64,000 nucleotides of DNA, from NCBI RefSeq assembly GCF_003999195.1, contig NZ_RJVR01000338.1, positions 1 through 64,000 of the forward strand, written 5' to 3'. Shown in pieces: positions 61,378-64,000 of this stretch. A program made the translations under genes and the position numbers. This DNA is from Streptomyces soli (lineage in GTDB: Bacteria; Actinomycetota; Actinomycetes; Streptomycetales; Streptomycetaceae). Each line of letters opens with the position of its first letter. Positions within the stretch are counted from its first letter, which is position 1. The notes beneath the pieces were generated by a model. The model saw only the letters and a list, made by a program, of their open reading frames with translations. It had not been told where the DNA came from and made no database searches.

Positions 61378-61415
61378 TGCATTCAATGCAAGTGCATTTA
61401 ATTCCCGTGCATTCA
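61378..61415. promoter_or_regulatory. TGCATT repeats between MFS exporter and MarR gene
   Basis: TGCATT occurs at 61378, 61393 and 61408, exactly 15 bp apart, and the first is part of a 13-bp palindrome TGCATTCAATGCA (61378-61390). The stretch is AT-rich. This is a strong candidate MarR operator controlling both divergent genes. Confidence 0.75.
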
Positions 61416-61442
61416 GCTGGCATTTTCTGGTACCGTGCACCC

Positions 61443-61838
61443 ATGACCGGCGTGAAGAGTGAGCATGCGCTCGTGGAGCAGTGGCGGGAGGTCCTCGCCC
61501 TGCACGCCCGCACCGCGTGTGAACTCGACCGTGAGCTGCACCAGCACGGGCTGGGCGCGAGCGATTTCGAGGTCCTCGACATCCTCGCCGAGAGCAGTCC
61601 GGACGACGGAGGCTGCAGCTTCCGCGTCCAGGAGCTGGCGGACCGCGTGCACCTGAGCCAGAGCGCGCTGTCCCGGCTGGTCGGCCGCCTGGAGAAGGAA
61701 GGCCTGGTCAGCCGTGGGATCTGCGCCGAGGACCGGCGGGGCGTACGCGTCGCGCTGACCGACGCCGGCCGCGAGCGTCACGCCCAGGCCAAGCCCGTCC
61801 AGCGTGCCGTCCTCGAGCGGATGCTCAGCAGCGGCTGA
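61443..61838 (+). CDS. MarR family transcriptional regulator
   Basis: A 131-residue MarR regulator. The winged helix (about 50-110) reads FRVQELADRVHLSQSALSRL, VGRLEKEGLVSRGICAEDRR and GVRVALTDAGRERH. It is probably the local repressor of the divergent MFS exporter. The cysteine in SRGICAEDRR, beside the wing, could sense oxidants, but that is a guess. ATG 61443 is used; GTG 61452 is another option. Confidence 0.9.
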   Translation: MTGVKSEHALVEQWREVLALHARTACELDRELHQHGLGASDFEVLDILAESSPDDGGCSFRVQELADRVHLSQSALSRLVGRLEKEGLVSRGICAEDRRGVRVALTDAGRERHAQAKPVQRAVLERMLSSG

Positions 61839-61859
61839 CGAGCCCGAGGCGGGGCAGCC

Positions 61860-62327
61860 TCAGCGCGAAGCCGGCTTCCGCCGTACGTAGAGCTGCTTGC
61901 GCACCTTCGCCACGACCGTGCCGTCGGCGGCGAGCACCTCGTTCTCGAACCAGACCAACGCCTTGCCGCCGTCCTCCGTGAGCCGCCGAATCTCCTCCAG
62001 CCGGTCCTCGGTCAGCTTGAACTCGGCGAAGACATCGCCCTTCCCCGGCGACACGAAGTCGATCTCGGCCGCCTTGTCCCACACCGCGTACTCCCGGCCG
62101 AGGCTGTTCGTGATCAGGAGCATCCAGAACGGGTCGCTCATCGCGAACAGCGAGCCGCCGAAATGCGTCCCGACGTAATTGCGGTTGAACCAGCGCAGCC
62201 GCAGCCGGACCCGCGCCGAACTCCAGTCGTCGGCCAGCTCCAGCACCCGCACCCCCGAGAAGAGATACGGCAGCCACCAGTTGACCATGCGACGGGTGGA
62301 CCGGGGAGTGGTGGGACGACGAGCCAT
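61860..62327 (-). CDS. DUF4442 hot-dog-fold protein (thioesterase-like)
   Basis: A 155-residue protein of the DUF4442 family, which has the hot-dog thioesterase fold. Blocks are RMVNWWLPYLFSGVRVLELA, RNYVGTHFGGSLFAMSDPFW and AEIDFVSPGKGDVFAEFKL. The HFGGS is where the active site or acyl pocket lies in thioesterases. It may act on an acyl-CoA or acyl-carrier substrate; no specific role known. The next gene on the strand, an MDMPI family protein, ends 9 bp upstream. Confidence 0.82.
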   Translation of the reverse strand: MARRPTTPRSTRRMVNWWLPYLFSGVRVLELADDWSSARVRLRLRWFNRNYVGTHFGGSLFAMSDPFWMLLITNSLGREYAVWDKAAEIDFVSPGKGDVFAEFKLTEDRLEEIRRLTEDGGKALVWFENEVLAADGTVVAKVRKQLYVRRKPASR

Positions 62328-62336
62328 GGGGGCACG

Positions 62337-63083
62337 CTAGACGATCGCCGCCGCACGCCGCCAGAGGTCCATGATCGCCGCGTCGCCGGATATCTCCAGC
62401 CCCTCGTACGGACCCCGGTTCCACAGTGCGAGGTACAGCTCCGCCGCCCTGCCGCGCACCGTGCAGTCCGCGTCGCCCGCGCCTCCGGGCTCGGTCTGCG
62501 GCGGCTCCGGCGAGAGCGCCACCAGCCAGTCGCCACCCCGCCCGGCCGGTATGTCCACCGCCTCGACCCGCAGGGTCCGGGGCGCCTCCGTACGCACCTT
62601 GCTCTTGGCCCGGCGGTGGAAGCCGGTCAGCAACTCGTCGATCCCGTCGGCGGCGAATCCGGCTTCGATGGGGGACAGGTCCGCGCCCTGCGCGGTCTCC
62701 GCGTCCACCCGGTGCACCGTCGTCTCGTGCGCCTGCCGACGCGCCCAGAACTCCCGCGCCGACGGGGCCCGCAGGAAGTACCAGCACTCCAGGTCCGGCG
62801 GCGCGGCCACCAGCGAGTCCACGAGATACGCGTGCCCCTCGCGGAACCACGGCAGCAGCGCCTCGTCCTCGGGGGACTCACCGGCTATGGGCACCGCGCT
62901 CATCCGCCGCTCCGTCACGAAACCGGCCGCCCAGCGGTGCACGATGCCCTGGTGCCGTACGAGATCGCTCACCCGCCACCCCGGGCACGGCGGCACCTCG
63001 GCCTCGCCCCCGGCCTTCTCGGCGGCGGCCGCCAGCAGCCCGCCCTCCCGGCGCAACACCTCGATGAACCTGTCGGTCTCCAT
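62337..63083 (-). CDS. Maleylpyruvate isomerase/mycothiol-dependent enzyme family protein
   Basis: A 248-residue protein with the DinB-like MDMPI N-terminal helical bundle (FIEVLRREGGLLAAAAEKAG, CPGWRVSDLVRHQGIVHRWA, the His-containing HQGIVH metal site, and ARRQAHETTVHRVDAE) and a small C-terminal MDMPI_C domain. Members use mycothiol or metal in isomerase or transferase reactions. Presence of this family supports an actinomycete. It sits in line with the DUF4442 gene, so they may share a transcript. Confidence 0.87.
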   Translation of the reverse strand: METDRFIEVLRREGGLLAAAAEKAGGEAEVPPCPGWRVSDLVRHQGIVHRWAAGFVTERRMSAVPIAGESPEDEALLPWFREGHAYLVDSLVAAPPDLECWYFLRAPSAREFWARRQAHETTVHRVDAETAQGADLSPIEAGFAADGIDELLTGFHRRAKSKVRTEAPRTLRVEAVDIPAGRGGDWLVALSPEPPQTEPGGAGDADCTVRGRAAELYLALWNRGPYEGLEISGDAAIMDLWRRAAAIV

Positions 63084-63098
63084 GTCGCGATTGTGCCA

Positions 63099-63467
63099 TC
63101 AGGGTCTGACAACGCCCCTGCCGCGCCGCTCCCGGTAGTACCGCGACACCACGCCCAGCAGTACGGCGTTGATCAGCGCGGCGACCAGCATCCCGGTCAC
63201 CGCGAGCACCCTTCCGCCCCAGCCGTAGACGACCTCCATCGTGCCGGCGCCGCTGATCGCGTCGAACAGGGCCCAGAGCATCGGGGCCCACGGGAGGGTG
63301 AGCAGCAGAAGCCAGATGCCCAAGAAGGATGCGTCCTGGTGGCTGATGAAGGCGGTGTCGATGAGCAGCAGGAACAGCGCGGCTGCCACCAGGCACAGGT
63401 AGACGCGTGGCGCCCGCTCGCGGTAAGTGGAGCGGGCGGTGGCGGACAGCCAGGGCGGGACACGCAT
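63099..63467 (-). CDS. Small membrane protein, four helices (SCO4225-like)
   Basis: A 122-residue protein with about three to four hydrophobic segments (VYLCLVAAALFLLLIDTAFI, GIWLLLLTLPWAPMLWALFD, VLAVTGMLVAALINAVLLGV). It resembles the small Streptomyces membrane family named after SCO4225. Function unknown. The upstream gene on the same strand is the MFS gene at the right edge. Confidence 0.65.
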   Translation of the reverse strand: MRVPPWLSATARSTYRERAPRVYLCLVAAALFLLLIDTAFISHQDASFLGIWLLLLTLPWAPMLWALFDAISGAGTMEVVYGWGGRVLAVTGMLVAALINAVLLGVVSRYYRERRGRGVVRP

Positions 63468-63522
63468 GTCTCCTCCAGAGGCGATTCGCGGCGATTCGCG
63501 TAGGTCCTCATGCCTTCCCCCC

Positions 63523-64000
63523 TCAAGTGTCCGCCCGTACGGAGGTGTTGCGCACCACGAGGGCGATGACCGCCGACAGCAGGGCCAGCAGCGCGACTGT
63601 CGTCAGGGCCGTCGGCAGTCCCACGGCGTCGGTCAGGAAGCCGATGGCGGGCGGCCCGAGCAGGAAGCCCGCGTAGCCCAGGGTCGACGCGGTGGCCACG
63701 CCGTTCGACCCGCCGAGCGCGCCGGCCCGGCCGATGGCCACCGGGAAGATGTTGGCCAGGCCGAGCCCGGTCAGGGCGAAGCCGATGAGCACCAGCCACA
63801 CGAACGGCCCGAACGCCGCCACCAGCATCCCGCCGCACGCCGTCAGCCCGCCGGCCACCAGCATCCGAGTCTGCCCCAGCTGTTCCAGCAACGCCGTGCC
63901 CGACAGCCGCCCCACGGTCATCGCCAGCGCCACCGCCGCGTAACCGGCCGCCGCGAGCCCCGGCCCGCCGCCAAGGTCCTCCTTGATGTGCAGCGGCCCC
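63523..64000 (-). CDS. MFS transporter, C-terminal part, cut by right edge
   Basis: The minus-strand frame is open to the end of the window. It reads GPLHIKEDLGGGPGLAAAGY from the edge, then helices VALAMTVGRLSGTALLEQLG, FVWLVLIGFALTGLGLANIF, and TLGYAGFLLGPPAIGFLTDA, ending at a stop at 63523. This is the last five or so helices of an MFS permease of the fucose-permease-like/YbjJ type. The start and the first half lie outside the window. Substrate unknown. Confidence 0.87.
   Translation of the reverse strand, partial: GPLHIKEDLGGGPGLAAAGYAAVALAMTVGRLSGTALLEQLGQTRMLVAGGLTACGGMLVAAFGPFVWLVLIGFALTGLGLANIFPVAIGRAGALGGSNGVATASTLGYAGFLLGPPAIGFLTDAVGLPTALTTVALLALLSAVIALVVRNTSVRADT

Overview
This is a 64-kb stretch of a high-GC actinobacterial chromosome. 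The strong G/C bias at third codon positions, frequent GTG starts, tight ATGA overlaps, a mycothiol-dependent isomerase-type protein, a deazaflavin (F420)-type oxidoreductase, an orphan EccA and RibM-type riboflavin operon all point to Streptomyces or a close relative. No rRNA, tRNA, CRISPR array, transposase or phage gene was seen. Most genes are intact. Several short zones hold fragments of genes instead (1-1.5 kb, 10.6-10.9 kb, 16.7-17.4 kb, 42.8-44.3 kb), which suggests repeated deletion and decay.

Layout. 0-1.5 kb: the end of a [NiFe]-hydrogenase large subunit, a hypD stub and a helicase fragment. 2-4.7 kb: rpe, a SorC-type regulator, and a secreted RNase Sa-like ribonuclease overlapping its barstar inhibitor. 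4.7-10.4 kb: a YceI/MarR divergent pair, an ABC exporter, GuaB1 and a methyltransferase. 10.4-14.1 kb: a lysine-catabolic set with a truncated amino-acid permease, an Lrp/AsnC regulator, a nitrilase-family amidase (DavA-like) and a flavin monooxygenase (DavB-like). 14-19.9 kb: regulators and transporters, including a ROK regulator and MFS gene sharing a 23-bp palindromic operator. 19.9-26.1 kb: an FMN riboswitch followed by ribD-ribE-ribM-ribAB-ribH-hisE-hisG-PH protein. 26.2-28.7 kb: two CNNM/CorC-type membrane proteins. 28.9-30.8 kb: EccA. 31-36 kb: small-molecule and peptide enzymes and an acyltransferase. 36.2-37.8 kb: a redox block with a CXXC membrane protein (DUF4395), a thioredoxin-like protein, a short leader peptide and a flavin reductase. 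38-40 kb: etfB-etfA. 41.4-42.8 kb: a citrate-lyase-like aldolase behind a perfect palindrome. 44.4-50.7 kb: carbohydrate genes (acetylxylan esterase, LacI regulator, ROK kinase, GH27 alpha-galactosidase). 51-59.7 kb: a kinase-NUDIX fusion, an M20 peptidase, a geranylgeranyl-reductase-type flavoprotein, a TetR/DDN-type pair and a two-component system. 59.8-64 kb: an MFS exporter controlled by a divergent MarR, and small proteins up to an MFS gene cut by the right edge.

The most informative items are: (i) the 36.2-37.8 kb redox/sulfur block with a probable translated leader peptide; (ii) the DavBA-like lysine pathway with shared CGCAAY motifs and a decayed permease; (iii) the lipoprotein RNase/barstar pair; (iv) several sharply defined operators next to divergent regulators; and (v) fused gene remnants that mark past deletions. 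Product assignments come from motif recognition and memory of family sequences. No database search was possible.
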